NCBI RefSeq assembly: GCF_000686805.1
Contig: NZ_JMLP01000005.1
Coordinates: 458,510-522,509, forward strand
DNA from: Bacillus sp. UNC41MFS5
GTDB lineage: Bacteria; Bacillota; Bacilli; Bacillales_B; DSM-18226
Direction: 5' to 3'
DNA: 64,000 bases
Numbering within the stretch: position 1 is the first letter of the stretch; the number at the start of each line of letters is the position of its first letter. Positions 44,896 to 54,900 of this stretch are shown one piece after another. A model generated the notes under the pieces. That model was not told the DNA's origin. It did no database searches and saw nothing but the letters and a program-made list of their open reading frames with translations. Made by a program: the position numbers and the translations under genes.

Positions 44896-45411
44896 ATGAT
44901 TAAGCTTATAGGTGCTGTTTTCATAATTGTCGCGACAACCTGGATTGGGTTTGAGATTTCCAGACGCTTTAGTGAACGACCAAGACAGCTCAGGGCATTA
45001 AGGTCTGCACTTCAATCACTTGAAGCAGAAATCATGTACGGTCATACACCGTTACATGAAGCGGCCCGAAGGTTAGCCGACCAATTATCCAAACCACTTT
45101 CGCCCTTTTTTGAAGCCTTTTCCAAGAAATTAACAGACACTGAGACAACGGTTAAAGAAGCCTGGGAAACGAGTTTAAGAGATATATGGAGTTCCACAGC
45201 ATTAAAGCAGGGAGAATTTGAAATTATGAAGCAATTCGGGGAAACCCTAGGTCGGCATGATCGTATCTCCCAGCAAAAACACATAATGCTGACACTGACA
45301 CATCTAGAAAGAGAAGAGGCAGAAGCGATTCAAGCACAAGCAACATACGAAAAAATGGTAAAGAGCCTGGGATTTTTGTCAGGATTATTACTGATTATTT
45401 TATTATTTTAG
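44896..45411 (+). CDS. spoIIIAB: Stage III sporulation protein SpoIIIAB
   Basis: A 171-residue GspF-like membrane protein: N-terminal helix (GAVFIIVATTWIGFEIS), helical core with RQLRALRSALQSLEAEIMYGHTPL and a C-terminal helix (SLGFLSGLLLIILLF). It starts at the base after the spoIIIAA stop codon. Part of the feeding channel. Confidence 0.95.
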   Translation: MIKLIGAVFIIVATTWIGFEISRRFSERPRQLRALRSALQSLEAEIMYGHTPLHEAARRLADQLSKPLSPFFEAFSKKLTDTETTVKEAWETSLRDIWSSTALKQGEFEIMKQFGETLGRHDRISQQKHIMLTLTHLEREEAEAIQAQATYEKMVKSLGFLSGLLLIILLF

Positions 45412-45422
45412 GGGGAAAAGCA

Positions 45423-45626
45423 ATGGGGTTAGAAGTGGATATCATATTTAAAATTGCCGGTGTGGGAATCGTGGTTGCCTTTTTGCATACCGTTTTGGAC
45501 CAAGTGGGAAAAAAAGAATACGCTCAGTGGGTCACGCTGTTTGGGTTTATTTATATATTATTTCAGGTAGCTTCCATTGTGGATGATCTCTTTCAAAAAA
45601 TTAAATCCGTATTTCTATTTCAATGA
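45423..45626 (+). CDS. spoIIIAC: Stage III sporulation protein SpoIIIAC
   Basis: A 67-residue protein with two membrane helices (IFKIAGVGIVVAFLHTVL and WVTLFGFIYILFQVASIV). Strongly conserved in sporeformers. GGGGGAAA precedes ATG 45423. Member of the feeding channel. Confidence 0.94.
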   Translation: MGLEVDIIFKIAGVGIVVAFLHTVLDQVGKKEYAQWVTLFGFIYILFQVASIVDDLFQKIKSVFLFQ

Positions 45627-45642
45627 AAGGAGGGGCCCTAAG

Positions 45643-46032
45643 ATTGAAATCATAAAAATCGTCGGCATATCACTCGTAGCAACCTTTCTCGCATTAATTG
45701 TAAAGGAACAAAAGCCTAATTTTGCTTTTCTCTTAGTCGTCTTTGTAGGCTGTGTCATATTTCTATTTTTAATAGATAAAATATATGAAATTATTCATAT
45801 GCTTGAAAAACTGGCAGTGAATGCAAATGTGAATATGGTTTATATTGAAACGATCCTTAAAATCATTGGAATTGCGTATATAGCTGAATTTGCTGCCCAG
45901 ATTACCAAGGATGCAGGTCAGGGAGCACTCTCCTCCAAAATTGAAATAGCTGGAAAAATTATTATTCTTGCGATGGCTATTCCGATTTTAACTGTTTTAA
46001 TAGAAACAATCATCAAGCTTATTCCAAGTTAA
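45643..46032 (+). CDS. spoIIIAD: Stage III sporulation protein SpoIIIAD (ATT start)
   Basis: A 129-residue membrane protein; the text EIIKIVGISLVATFLALIVKEQKPNFAFL aligns with the B. subtilis N-terminus. No ATG, GTG or TTG exists in frame near this point. ATT 45643 lies 7 to 8 bases after a perfect AAAGGAGGGG, so it is the best start. The in-frame GTG at 45577 lies inside spoIIIAC without a ribosome site, and TTG 45644 is out of frame and soon stops. Confidence 0.85.
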   Translation: MEIIKIVGISLVATFLALIVKEQKPNFAFLLVVFVGCVIFLFLIDKIYEIIHMLEKLAVNANVNMVYIETILKIIGIAYIAEFAAQITKDAGQGALSSKIEIAGKIIILAMAIPILTVLIETIIKLIPS

Positions 46033-46063
46033 TGACATACCTGAAAAAGAGGTGTTAAAGAAA

Positions 46064-47263
46064 TTGAAGCAGCGATGGCAGTTTATTCCTATTATCATTC
46101 TCGTATTCTTTTTTTTATTGATTCCAAGTGTACAAGCTGCTGAAGAGGGAAAAGACCAAACCAATCCGCTTTCCCCCCAGGAGTTGGTTGATGAACAGCT
46201 CAAATCGCTCGATATCACAGAACTTAAACAATTTTGGGAGGACATCAAGTATAAATATGGGGGATTCCTTCCAGAAAGTCAAAAAGGCAGTTTGTATGAC
46301 TTCATTAGTGGTGAGAAAAAATTTTCTTTAAAGCAATGGGGATTGGGAATCGTAAAATTTGCCTTTCAAGAATTTGTTGCAAACGGTAAATTACTAGGTT
46401 CATTGATTATGTTAACCATTTTTAGTATGTTCCTTCAGTCGATGCAAAATGCTTTCGAGAAAAGCGCCATTAGCAAAGTTGCCTATTCGATTGTTTATAT
46501 GGTGTTAGTCATTATTGCTCTAAATAGCTTCCATATCGCAATCAGTTATACAAATGAGGCAATCGGTTCGATGGTCTCGTTTGTGCTTGCTCTTGTCCCA
46601 CTTTTACTTGCATTAATTGCAGCATCAGGAGGCCTGATTTCAGCAGCCTTCTTTCATCCGGTGGTCTTATTTCTTATGAATATGAGCGGATTATTTATGC
46701 AGTACATCATTCTGCCTCTCCTTTTTCTAGCTACACTTTTGAGTATTGTGAGTACGATGTCCGAGCAATATAAAGTGTCACAATTAGCTGCGCTGCTAAG
46801 AAATTGGAGTATTGGGCTAATGGGACTCTTTTTAACGGTGTTCCTTGGTGTTATCTCAGTACAAGGGGCTTCAGCTGCGGTTTCTGATGGGATAACAATC
46901 AGGACAGCGAAGTTTGTAACAGGAAATTTTATTCCTGTAATCGGCAGGATGTTTACAGATGCTACAGATACGATCGTTAGTGCATCGGTCCTATTAAAAA
47001 ATACGGTAGGTATTGCTGGGGTAGGAATCTTACTTATTATCGTAGCCTTTCCGGCTATTAAAATATTAATGATTGCCTTTATTTATAAATTTGCTGCTGC
47101 AATTTTACAGCCGTTAGGCGGCGGTCCAATCATTACCTGTCTAGATATTATTAGTAAAAGTGTCATATATGTTTTCGCTGCACTGGGTATTGTGTCACTC
47201 ATGTTCTTTTTATGTGTAACAGTTATTGTAGCAGCTGGAAATCTGACGATGATGATAAGATAG
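46064..47263 (+). CDS. spoIIIAE: Stage III sporulation protein SpoIIIAE
   Basis: A 399-residue polytopic membrane protein with a signal peptide (FIPIIILVFFFLLIPSVQA). Conserved blocks include GGFLPESQKGSLYDFISG, KVAYSIVYMVLVIIALNSFHIAI, ISVQGASAAVSDGI and LQPLGGGPIITCLD. TTG 46064 lies 9 bases after AGAGGTG; GTG 46052 overlaps that site and is a weaker choice. Channel component. Confidence 0.93.
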   Translation: MKQRWQFIPIIILVFFFLLIPSVQAAEEGKDQTNPLSPQELVDEQLKSLDITELKQFWEDIKYKYGGFLPESQKGSLYDFISGEKKFSLKQWGLGIVKFAFQEFVANGKLLGSLIMLTIFSMFLQSMQNAFEKSAISKVAYSIVYMVLVIIALNSFHIAISYTNEAIGSMVSFVLALVPLLLALIAASGGLISAAFFHPVVLFLMNMSGLFMQYIILPLLFLATLLSIVSTMSEQYKVSQLAALLRNWSIGLMGLFLTVFLGVISVQGASAAVSDGITIRTAKFVTGNFIPVIGRMFTDATDTIVSASVLLKNTVGIAGVGILLIIVAFPAIKILMIAFIYKFAAAILQPLGGGPIITCLDIISKSVIYVFAALGIVSLMFFLCVTVIVAAGNLTMMIR

Positions 47264-47274
47264 GGGGGATAAAA

Positions 47275-47904
47275 ATGGATTTTTTAATAGAGTGGGTAAC
47301 GAATATTATTCTCTTTATCTTATTAGCAACGGTAATTGATATGCTCCTCCCAAATTCAAGTATGCAAAAATATACGAAAATGGTTACGGGGCTCCTCTTA
47401 ATTGCCATTATTCTAACCCCAATCTTTAAATTGATCTCCAAGGATTTTGAAACTGCACTTGGATCTATCCCTTCATATCAAGCCCCTGGAGAAAAAAATA
47501 TGAAAAATTCAATAGATTTGAAGAAAAAAGAAATACAAGCCATACAACATGCATATATTTTAGAAGAAATGGCTGTCCAACTGGAAAAGGACGTGAAAGA
47601 GGAGTTGATGGAACAATACGGATTGGAGATCGCGAAAATTGATCTTGCCACAAATGAAGAAAGCGACCAAGCATTCCCTGAAAACCTCCAAAAGGTTATG
47701 GTTCTTCTGAAACAACCAGAAAATGAAGTGAAGACAGTCGAAGCAATTAAACAAGTTGAAATTAACACAGAAACACCTCTTCCATCTAAAAGCTCAACAG
47801 AAGAAACTGAAAAAATAGCCGCTTTTCTTTCGCAAAAATGGAATGTGACCGAAAAAACAGTTGAAGTTTCGATTGAAGGGGGGAGTAATAACAAAAATGG
47901 ATAA
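47275..47904 (+). CDS. spoIIIAF: Stage III sporulation protein SpoIIIAF
   Basis: A 209-residue membrane protein: two N-terminal helices (WVTNIILFILLATVIDMLL, MVTGLLLIAIILTPIFKLI) and a soluble ring-building-like domain (about 60-205). GGGGGG lies 8 bases before ATG 47275. It overlaps spoIIIAG by 8 bases. Confidence 0.93.
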   Translation: MDFLIEWVTNIILFILLATVIDMLLPNSSMQKYTKMVTGLLLIAIILTPIFKLISKDFETALGSIPSYQAPGEKNMKNSIDLKKKEIQAIQHAYILEEMAVQLEKDVKEELMEQYGLEIAKIDLATNEESDQAFPENLQKVMVLLKQPENEVKTVEAIKQVEINTETPLPSKSSTEETEKIAAFLSQKWNVTEKTVEVSIEGGSNNKNG

Positions 47905-48550
47905 TAAAAACCAGGGGCCATTTTCATGGCTTAAAAAGGTGCTGAAATTCGAAGGGAATTCTGAAAAGAAGCCAGGTAAATACCAATATATGATTGTTGT
48001 TTTATGCATTGGTGCAGCCTTTATGCTTGTTGGCAATATTGTTTTCAAAAAAAACCAGAGTTCAGCAGATATCCCGGTTACGGCCAGTGATAAGGTCAAT
48101 GCCGAAGATGTACCTGCCTTTGGTCAAAGCAAGAGTTCAGGCAATAAGGCTGTGTCCGAATATGAGGAAAAATATGAAAATCAACTTAAAAAAGCCCTCC
48201 AGCAAATGTTAGGGGTAAGGGATGTTACAGTTGTCGTCAATATCGATTCAACTGATAAAAAGGTTCTAGAAAAAAATAGGGTTTCCAAATCACAAACGAC
48301 AGAAGAAACAGATCGAGAAGGCGGGGAACGTAAAGTTCAAGAGGCCTCAACAGATGAGCAACTAGTCATCATCCGTGATGGTGAAAAAGAGGTTCCTATT
48401 GTGGTTGAAACGAAAAAGCCTGAAATTCGAGGTGTTCTCGTCGTTGCGAAAGGCGCAGACAATATTCAAGTAAAAAAGTGGATTGTAGAAGCCGTTACAC
48501 GCGCCTTAGATGTACCAAGCCATCGCGTAGCAGTAATGCCTAAAAAATAA
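47897..48550 (+). CDS. spoIIIAG: Stage III sporulation protein SpoIIIAG
   Basis: A 217-residue ring-forming channel protein: one N-terminal helix (YMIVVLCIGAAFMLVGNIVF), then a ring-building motif interrupted by a beta-insertion, with MLGVRDVTVVVNIDSTDKKVLEKN and GVLVVAKGADNIQVKKWIVEAVTRALDVP. The B. subtilis protein forms a large ring at the forespore septum. The GGGGGGAG ribosome site is 11 bases upstream of ATG 47897, slightly long. Confidence 0.94.
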   Translation: MDNKNQGPFSWLKKVLKFEGNSEKKPGKYQYMIVVLCIGAAFMLVGNIVFKKNQSSADIPVTASDKVNAEDVPAFGQSKSSGNKAVSEYEEKYENQLKKALQQMLGVRDVTVVVNIDSTDKKVLEKNRVSKSQTTEETDREGGERKVQEASTDEQLVIIRDGEKEVPIVVETKKPEIRGVLVVAKGADNIQVKKWIVEAVTRALDVPSHRVAVMPKK

Positions 48551-48565
48551 AAGGGGTGTTTTTAG

Positions 48566-49138
48566 ATGTTATTGAAAAAACAAACAGTTTGGTTATTAAC
48601 GATGTTAAGTTTAGTTGTAGTATTATCTGTATATTACATTACTTCACCAGAGCAGAAGAGTAATGATCTTGCAGCTATACAGCAAGATGCCAAGGAACAA
48701 AATAAAGGAAAAACAACAACAAAAACAACAACAACCAAAACAGAGGCTAAGGATGATAAAACAATTGTATCAACCGTTGCTGGTGATCAAGAGTTTGAAG
48801 AACTTCGAATGAAGTTAGATGACCTAAGGAGTCAACAGCAAGAGGATTTAACGACTGAGCTTGCCTCAACTGATCTTCCAGCTGTCGAACGCAGCAAGGT
48901 AAAAGACCAAATGGATAAATTGAATCAAACAGCACAAAAAGAAGAAATACTTGAAACCCTAATTAAAACAATGGGTTATGAAGATGCATTGGTCAGAGCT
49001 GATGGTGAGGAAGTAAGAGTTACCGTTAAATCTAAGAATAAGCCTTCCGCAACTGAGGCAAATAAAATCATCTTACAAGTGAAAAAAGAAATTGGTGAAA
49101 CCAATTATGTAGCAGTAGAATTCCAGCCAACAAAATAA
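48566..49138 (+). CDS. spoIIIAH: Stage III sporulation protein SpoIIIAH
   Basis: A 190-residue protein with one N-terminal helix (TVWLLTMLSLVVVLSVYYI), a Thr/Lys-rich linker (KGKTTTKTTTTKTEAKDD) and a C-terminal YscJ/FliF-like ring-building domain with MGYEDALVRADGEEVRVTVKSK. It partners SpoIIQ of the forespore. Last gene of the operon. Confidence 0.94.
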   Translation: MLLKKQTVWLLTMLSLVVVLSVYYITSPEQKSNDLAAIQQDAKEQNKGKTTTKTTTTKTEAKDDKTIVSTVAGDQEFEELRMKLDDLRSQQQEDLTTELASTDLPAVERSKVKDQMDKLNQTAQKEEILETLIKTMGYEDALVRADGEEVRVTVKSKNKPSATEANKIILQVKKEIGETNYVAVEFQPTK

Positions 49139-49147
49139 GTTACGACC

Positions 49148-49178
49148 AAAAAGGAAAGTCACTGACTTTCCTTTTTTT
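49148..49178 (+). terminator. Terminator after the spoIIIA operon
   Basis: A perfect 12-bp stem AAAGGAAAGTCA/TGACTTTCCTTT with a one-base loop as drawn (in practice a few pairs open), then a T run. Confidence 0.88.
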
Positions 49179-49389
49179 TGATTGTGGACCCTCAAATAGG
49201 GTAAAATAATATGTTGTGAGACATCCACTGTCCAAAATTCCCTTTTGTTCATAAAAATATTAAGATAGAGGTATAAGGCAGAGGGTGGGATTTTCTATGG
49301 TGATAATATACATCATTGAACTTTCACTAGATATTATCGTATAGTTATAGTAGTTAGTCATAATTTTGTTGTATGAGGGGTGTAACTCA

Positions 49390-49902
49390 ATGTTAAAAGT
49401 TCAAGAAATTCGCGAATTAATAAAATTGGTGGACCAATCTAGTATTGATGAGTTTGTATATGAAAACGAAGGTTCAAAAATTAAAATGAAAAAAAATGTT
49501 TCGGCTACATATGTTTCACAAGTTAGTGCTGCTCCATCTGTAATTGAAGCTGTACCAACTCCATTAGCACCAATCGTTCAAACTGCAACACCATCCGTTG
49601 CCGTTCAGGAAGTAGGCCAGGAAGTTCAAAAGCAAGAAACAGTAAAGCAAGCCGATACAACAAATCTTCACAAAATTGTATCGCCTATGGTAGGGACTTT
49701 CTATGCCTCACCAACTCCTGACGCTGATAATTATGTGAAACAGGGATCGAACGTAACAAAAGATTCCATTGTATGCATTGTTGAAGCAATGAAATTATTC
49801 AATGAGATTGAGGCAGAAATTGACGGAGAAATTGTTGAAATCCTTGTTAAAAATGGTCAATTAGTAGAATACGGACAGCCTTTATTTTTAGTAAAACCTT
49901 AA
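49390..49902 (+). CDS. accB: Acetyl-CoA carboxylase biotin carboxyl carrier protein
   Basis: A 170-residue BCCP: N-terminal helical domain, Ala/Pro/Val-rich linker (about 50-90) and C-terminal biotinyl domain with [19 protein letters not shown] and the biotin attachment motif [16 protein letters not shown]. Carries CO2 for fatty-acid synthesis. GAGGGGTG lies before ATG 49390. Operon with accC. The 250-base region upstream shows no clear operator. Confidence 0.96.
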   Translation: MLKVQEIRELIKLVDQSSIDEFVYENEGSKIKMKKNVSATYVSQVSAAPSVIEAVPTPLAPIVQTATPSVAVQEVGQEVQKQETVKQADTTNLHKIVSPMVGTFYASPTPDADNYVKQGSNVTKDSIVCIVEAMKLFNEIEAEIDGEIVEILVKNGQLVEYGQPLFLVKP

Positions 49903-49920
49903 GTTAGGAGCGATAACAGG

Positions 49921-51276
49921 ATGATAAAAAAACTGTTAATTGCAAACAGAGGGGAAATTGCAGTTAGAATTATTCGTGCATGCCGTGAAATGGGAATTGA
50001 ATCGGTAGCTGTTTTCTCTGAAGCAGACCGAGAAGCATTACATGTTCAGCTGGCAGACGAGGCCTACTGCATAGGACCAACTTCATCAAAAGACAGTTAT
50101 TTAAATGTAACAAATATTATTAGTGTAGCGAGGTTAACAGCTTGTGACGCTATCCACCCAGGTTATGGGTTTTTAGCTGAAAACGCTGATTTCGCAGAGC
50201 TTTGCCGGGAATGCAATATTACATTCGTCGGTCCAAGCCCAGAAGCGATTACAAAGATGGGTACAAAGGATATTGCAAGAGAAACCATGCGGGAAGCCGG
50301 TGTTCCAATTGTCCCAGGGTCAACTGGGATTATTAACGACATCGATGAGGCACTTGAACTTGTAAAAAAAATCCAATATCCAGTAATTATCAAAGCAACA
50401 GCGGGCGGAGGCGGCAAAGGAATTCGCGTTGCCAAGAACGAACAGGAATTAGTAAAAGGCATAAGTATCACACAGCAAGAAGCGATGACAGCCTTTGGAA
50501 ATCCTGGTGTCTACATTGAAAAATATATTGAGGATTTTCGTCATGTTGAAATCCAAGTCCTTGCTGACTCCTATGGTAACACCATTCATTTAGGAGAAAG
50601 AGACTGTTCGATTCAACGGAGACTCCAAAAGCTTCTTGAAGAAACACCATCACCAGCATTAGATGGAGAAATAAGAGAAGAAATGGGAAATGCAGCTGTA
50701 AAAGCTGCAAAAGCTGTTGATTATTCAGGTGCCGGCACGGTAGAATTTATATATGACTACCGCAATCGAAAATTTTATTTTATGGAAATGAACACCCGAA
50801 TCCAGGTGGAACATCCTGTAACAGAAATGGTCACCGGGATAGATCTCATTAAAGAACAAATCCGAGTGGCTTCTGGAGAGAAATTAAAGTTAAATCAGAA
50901 GGATGTAACTTTCACTGGATGGGCAATCGAGTGTCGGATTAATGCCGAAAACCCGGAAAAGAATTTTCTCCCGTCCGCTGGAAAAATCAACATGTATCTT
51001 CCACCAGGTGGATTTGGTGTACGAATTGACTCAGCAGCTTATCCAGGGTATACGATTCCGCCATATTACGATTCCATGATTGCGAAAGTCATTGCATATG
51101 GCGCAAGCAGGGAAGAGGCAATTTCAAGAATGAAACGTGCTTTAAGTGAATTTGTTGTAGAAGGTATTCATACAACCATTCCATTCCATTTAAAACTGCT
51201 CGATCATGAAAAATTTGTAGAAGGCGGCTTTAATACAAAATTCTTGGAATTGCACGATGTGATGAAGTCCCATTAA
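49921..51276 (+). CDS. accC: Acetyl-CoA carboxylase biotin carboxylase subunit
   Basis: A 451-residue ATP-grasp enzyme that carboxylates biotin on AccB. Visible blocks: [18 protein letters not shown] at the start, the glycine loop [14 protein letters not shown], catalytic [18 protein letters not shown] and the C-terminal [13 protein letters not shown]. It lies 18 bases after accB. Confidence 0.97.
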   Translation: MIKKLLIANRGEIAVRIIRACREMGIESVAVFSEADREALHVQLADEAYCIGPTSSKDSYLNVTNIISVARLTACDAIHPGYGFLAENADFAELCRECNITFVGPSPEAITKMGTKDIARETMREAGVPIVPGSTGIINDIDEALELVKKIQYPVIIKATAGGGGKGIRVAKNEQELVKGISITQQEAMTAFGNPGVYIEKYIEDFRHVEIQVLADSYGNTIHLGERDCSIQRRLQKLLEETPSPALDGEIREEMGNAAVKAAKAVDYSGAGTVEFIYDYRNRKFYFMEMNTRIQVEHPVTEMVTGIDLIKEQIRVASGEKLKLNQKDVTFTGWAIECRINAENPEKNFLPSAGKINMYLPPGGFGVRIDSAAYPGYTIPPYYDSMIAKVIAYGASREEAISRMKRALSEFVVEGIHTTIPFHLKLLDHEKFVEGGFNTKFLELHDVMKSH

Positions 51277-51294
51277 AATTTGGAGGTGTAATGA

Positions 51295-51705
51295 ATGAGT
51301 GAGTTTAGTGTCTTGGAAATGGAACAAGGCAATAACGGACACGGAAAAGTTGAAATTGCTCCTGAAGTGATTGAAGTTATTGCAGGAATTGCTGCTTCTG
51401 AAGTAGAAGGTGTTGCTGCGATGCGTGGGAATTTCGCAACAGGTGTAGTTGAACGCTTAGGGAAAAAAAACCATGGTAAAGGCGTAAAAGTAGAACTCAC
51501 CGAGTCAGGAATAAAAGTTGATGTTTATTGTATGATGAAGTTTGGAATCTCGATTCCATTTGTGGCAAGTAAAGTTCAGGATAATATTCGGCAAGCATTG
51601 CTGAATATGACTGCTCTAGATGCTGAGGAAGTAAACATTCATGTGGTAGGCATACAATTTGAAAACCAAAAGATTGAACCAGAAATAATTGACACGGAAG
51701 TCTAA
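51295..51705 (+). CDS. yqhY: Asp23/Gls24 family protein YqhY
   Basis: A 136-residue cytosolic Asp23-family (DUF322) protein: VEIAPEVIEVIAGIAASEVEGVAAMRG at the start and VNIHVVGIQFE at the end. In B. subtilis yqhY is coupled to accBC and its loss disturbs fatty-acid supply. GGAGGTG lies before ATG 51295; it follows accC by 18 bases and ends before a terminator. Confidence 0.93.
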   Translation: MSEFSVLEMEQGNNGHGKVEIAPEVIEVIAGIAASEVEGVAAMRGNFATGVVERLGKKNHGKGVKVELTESGIKVDVYCMMKFGISIPFVASKVQDNIRQALLNMTALDAEEVNIHVVGIQFENQKIEPEIIDTEV

Positions 51706-51713
51706 AATTTGGA

Positions 51714-51743
51714 AACCAAAGGAGTTTATTCCTTTGGTTTTTC
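51714..51743 (+). terminator. Terminator after yqhY
   Basis: A stem AAACCAAAGGA/TCCTTTGGTTT with a short loop and a T run. Confidence 0.88.
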
Positions 51744-51928
51744 TATTTCTGGAATATTGTTATAAATAAAAGTGCTTACATATTGGAAAAATAACAAGGT
51801 TAGAGTGCGAATCATTTTTAGTTATGCTATTATCGTTAATGTGAAACCTATTCCATGAATTATTACTATTAATGTGTATGAAAAATAGACAAAATTTAAT
51901 TAATTTCTCTAAAGGAGTTAAATGTATA

Positions 51929-52327
51929 ATGAAAAGAAGAACAGCAAGGGAAAAGGCACTGCAGGCACTTTTTCAAATTGATATAAGTAATACTGAGCCT
52001 TCAGACGCAATTGAACATGTATTGGAAGGAGAGGCGGGTGACGAATATCTAACTAGACTTGTTCTAGGGGTAATCGAGCAAAAAGCCGAAATTGACAATT
52101 TAATCAGTGATAATTTAGAAAAATGGTCGATGGACCGCTTGGCAACAGTTGATCGAAATTTATTAAGAATAGCTGCCTATGAAATGAAATTCTTCCGAAC
52201 GGAAGTTCCGGAAAATGTCATTTTAGATGAAGCCATCGAAATAGCAAAAATATATGGAGATGACCAATCAAGTAAGTTTATTAATGGTGTGCTTTCAAAG
52301 GTGAAACATAAGCTTTTAAACGATTAA
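51929..52327 (+). CDS. nusB: Transcription antitermination protein NusB
   Basis: A 132-residue all-helical NusB that with NusE binds boxA RNA in rRNA antitermination. It opens MKRRTAREKALQALFQIDIS and has VDRNLLRIAAYEM and EVPENVILDEAIEIAK. AAAGGAG lies 11 bases before ATG 51929. First gene of a nusB-folD unit. Confidence 0.95.
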   Translation: MKRRTAREKALQALFQIDISNTEPSDAIEHVLEGEAGDEYLTRLVLGVIEQKAEIDNLISDNLEKWSMDRLATVDRNLLRIAAYEMKFFRTEVPENVILDEAIEIAKIYGDDQSSKFINGVLSKVKHKLLND

Positions 52328-52365
52328 TGGATTGAGAATTTAGGAGAGTAAAGGGTGAAGAGAAA

Positions 52366-53223
52366 ATGACCGCAATAATTATTAATGGAAAAGAAATTGC
52401 AGAAAAGAAAAGAATGGAAATAGCTGAAGAAGTTAGCAGGATAAAAAAACTTGGGGTAACTCCTGGACTTGCTGTTATCCTAGTCGGAAATAACCACGCT
52501 TCTAGGACATATGTAACAAATAAAGAAAAAGCCTGTAAAGAACTTGGAATGAATTCTGTTTTAATTGAATTGCCAGAGGAGATTTCCGAAGAGGAATTAC
52601 TGTCAAAAATTGATGAGTTAAATAACGATAATAATATTCACGGAATCTTAGTGCAGTTACCTATTCCTAAACATATTGATGAGAAAAAAGTGATTGAATC
52701 GATTTCTCCATTTAAAGATGTTGATGGATTTCACCCAATAAATATTGGAAGAATGATGACAGGGCAGAATGCCTTCCTTCCATGTACTCCCTACGGAATT
52801 ATGGTCCTCCTAGAAGAGACAGGTATTTCAATAGCAGGGAAGCATGTTGTTGTGGTTGGGAGAAGTAATATTGTCGGCAAGCCGGTTGGACAATTATTCC
52901 TTAATCAGCATGCGACTGTTACATACTGTCATTCGAAAACAAAAGATTTAAAGTTCCATACGAATCAAGCGGATATCCTGATTGCTGCTGTTGGGATAGC
53001 AAACTTTATTAAAGCTGAGCATGTAAAAGATGGTGCTGTCGTCATTGATGTAGGTATTAACCGTAATGAAGCCGGAAAGCTTTGTGGTGATGTTGATTTT
53101 GCTGAAGTGTCCGAAAAAGCCGGATACATTACACCTGTTCCTAAAGGTGTGGGTCCGATGACAATTACGATGCTTATGTATAATACCCTAAAATCAGCTG
53201 CAGAAAGCCTTGACCGCAATTAG
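52366..53223 (+). CDS. folD: Methylenetetrahydrofolate dehydrogenase/cyclohydrolase
   Basis: A 285-residue bifunctional enzyme that makes methenyl- and formyl-THF. Catalytic [16 protein letters not shown] holds the Tyr and Lys; [15 protein letters not shown] is the NADP loop; [14 protein letters not shown] closes the protein. GGGTGAAG precedes ATG 52366. Confidence 0.97.
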   Translation: MTAIIINGKEIAEKKRMEIAEEVSRIKKLGVTPGLAVILVGNNHASRTYVTNKEKACKELGMNSVLIELPEEISEEELLSKIDELNNDNNIHGILVQLPIPKHIDEKKVIESISPFKDVDGFHPINIGRMMTGQNAFLPCTPYGIMVLLEETGISIAGKHVVVVGRSNIVGKPVGQLFLNQHATVTYCHSKTKDLKFHTNQADILIAAVGIANFIKAEHVKDGAVVIDVGINRNEAGKLCGDVDFAEVSEKAGYITPVPKGVGPMTITMLMYNTLKSAAESLDRN

Positions 53224-53232
53224 AGGTAGGAA

Positions 53233-53270
53233 TTGTCCTTATCTGTTATTTTAGATAAGGACTGTTTTTC
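53233..53270 (+). terminator. Terminator or attenuator after folD
   Basis: A 10-bp stem GTCCTTATCT/AGATAAGGAC with a short loop, then G and five T. It lies between folD and xseA. Confidence 0.78.
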
Positions 53271-53315
53271 GCTAATCGAAGTGTTCTTTAATATTGGGTA
53301 AAAAAGGAGTTACAT

Positions 53316-54674
53316 ATGCAGGAACAAAGATATTTAACTGTGAATGCTCTAACCAAGTACATAAAAAGAAAATTTGATGCAGACCCGCATTTACGTGATG
53401 TGCATGTAAGAGGTGAAATTTCAAATTTTAAACAGCATTCGAGCGGACATATGTATTTTACCTTAAAGGATGAAAAAGCCCGTATTCTTGCCGTTATGTT
53501 TTCGAGTCACTCTCGGACCATGAAATTCACGCCAGAAAACGGCATGAAAGTTATCGTAAAAGGTGAAATTTCGGTATATGAACCAAGTGGTCAATATCAG
53601 ATCTATATAAAAGAAATGCTTCCAGATGGAATTGGGGAATTGTTTTTAGCTTTTGAACAGCTTAAACAAAAACTTGAATCAGAAGGATTATTTGCACTTG
53701 AAGCAAAAAAGACGATACCATTGTATCCAAAAACAATTGGTGTGATTACTTCGCCCACAGGGGCTGCTATTAGAGATGTCATTACAACAATTAAAAGGCG
53801 ATATCCCATTGCAAATATCCTTGTCTTTCCTGCCCTCGTACAAGGTGAAAATGCCGCACCATCGATTGCTAAGGCTATCTCTAAAGCAAATAGCATGACT
53901 GGAATAGATGTGTTAATTGTTGGACGGGGTGGAGGTTCCATCGAGGAATTGTGGGCCTTTAATGAAGAACTCGTTGCACGTACAATTTTTTCTTCAGACA
54001 TTCCTATCATTTCAGCCGTTGGGCATGAAACTGATTTTACCATTGCTGACTTTGTCGCAGATTTACGTGCACCGACTCCAACGGGTGCAGCTGAACTTGC
54101 TGTTCCGCATATTGATGAGCTAATGGAAAGAGTCTTGCAACGGCAAACTCGCCTTCTACGTACAATGAAAGGAAAATTTCAGTTAGAAAAAGAACGGTTA
54201 ACACGTGTTCAGAAATCATATGCCTTTCGTTATCCGCATCGACTATATGAACAAAAACTAGAACAGGTTGATAAACTAACGGAAATGCTTGTCCGCGGGG
54301 CGTCTAGGTTGTCCCAAATTAAAAAAGGGCAACACGAAATTCTTCATAAACGCTTACAGAGAAACCATCCTAGCCAATCTTTACAGGAAGCAAATAAGCG
54401 ATTAGAACTTACCAATAAAGAAATGAAACGTGCCATGCTCCAAGTATTTTCAAAAAAACAAACTGAATTTGAACGAATTCTTTCCACCTTAGGGGCATTA
54501 AGCCCTTTAAAAATTATGGAACGTGGCTATAGTTTAGCATATTCGGAAGAGAACAGACTGATAAAAAGTATTCATCAAGTGAATATGAACGAGCAAGTTC
54601 AGATTCAATTAACAGATGGCAGTCTATATTGTAAAGTTGAGAATATTAAGGAGAGCGAAAAACGTGAAGACTGA
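53316..54674 (+). CDS. xseA: Exodeoxyribonuclease VII large subunit
   Basis: A 452-residue nuclease subunit. N-terminal OB-fold with [26 protein letters not shown], a catalytic core with [22 protein letters not shown] and [16 protein letters not shown], then a long coiled coil (about 270-400). With XseB it degrades single-stranded DNA. AAAGGAG lies before ATG 53316; it overlaps xseB by 11 bases. Confidence 0.96.
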   Translation: MQEQRYLTVNALTKYIKRKFDADPHLRDVHVRGEISNFKQHSSGHMYFTLKDEKARILAVMFSSHSRTMKFTPENGMKVIVKGEISVYEPSGQYQIYIKEMLPDGIGELFLAFEQLKQKLESEGLFALEAKKTIPLYPKTIGVITSPTGAAIRDVITTIKRRYPIANILVFPALVQGENAAPSIAKAISKANSMTGIDVLIVGRGGGSIEELWAFNEELVARTIFSSDIPIISAVGHETDFTIADFVADLRAPTPTGAAELAVPHIDELMERVLQRQTRLLRTMKGKFQLEKERLTRVQKSYAFRYPHRLYEQKLEQVDKLTEMLVRGASRLSQIKKGQHEILHKRLQRNHPSQSLQEANKRLELTNKEMKRAMLQVFSKKQTEFERILSTLGALSPLKIMERGYSLAYSEENRLIKSIHQVNMNEQVQIQLTDGSLYCKVENIKESEKRED

Positions 54675-54897
54675 AAATAAACTATCCTTTGAAGATGCAA
54701 TGACTAAATTAGAGCAAATTGTGGATAAGCTTGAAGAAGGTGATGTACCTTTAGAAGAAGCAATTAGCTTCTATAAAGAAGGGATGGAGTTGTCTAAACT
54801 TTGCCACGATAAATTGAAAAGTGTTGAAGACCAATTAACACAGATTATTACGGAGGACGGTCGAACAGAGAGTTTTACCATTGACGAGGAGGTATAA
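54664..54897 (+). CDS. xseB: Exodeoxyribonuclease VII small subunit
   Basis: A 77-residue helical subunit: [37 protein letters not shown] is the family signature. GTG 54664 follows GGAGAG and overlaps the end of xseA, so the subunits are coupled. Confidence 0.95.
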   Translation: MKTENKLSFEDAMTKLEQIVDKLEEGDVPLEEAISFYKEGMELSKLCHDKLKSVEDQLTQIITEDGRTESFTIDEEV

Positions 54898-54900
54898 GAC

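Noticed and set aside
47478..47927. 149-codon open frame antisense to spoIIIAF
   Set aside because: Lies opposite a well-identified gene, with no ribosome site or known family; a shadow frame.
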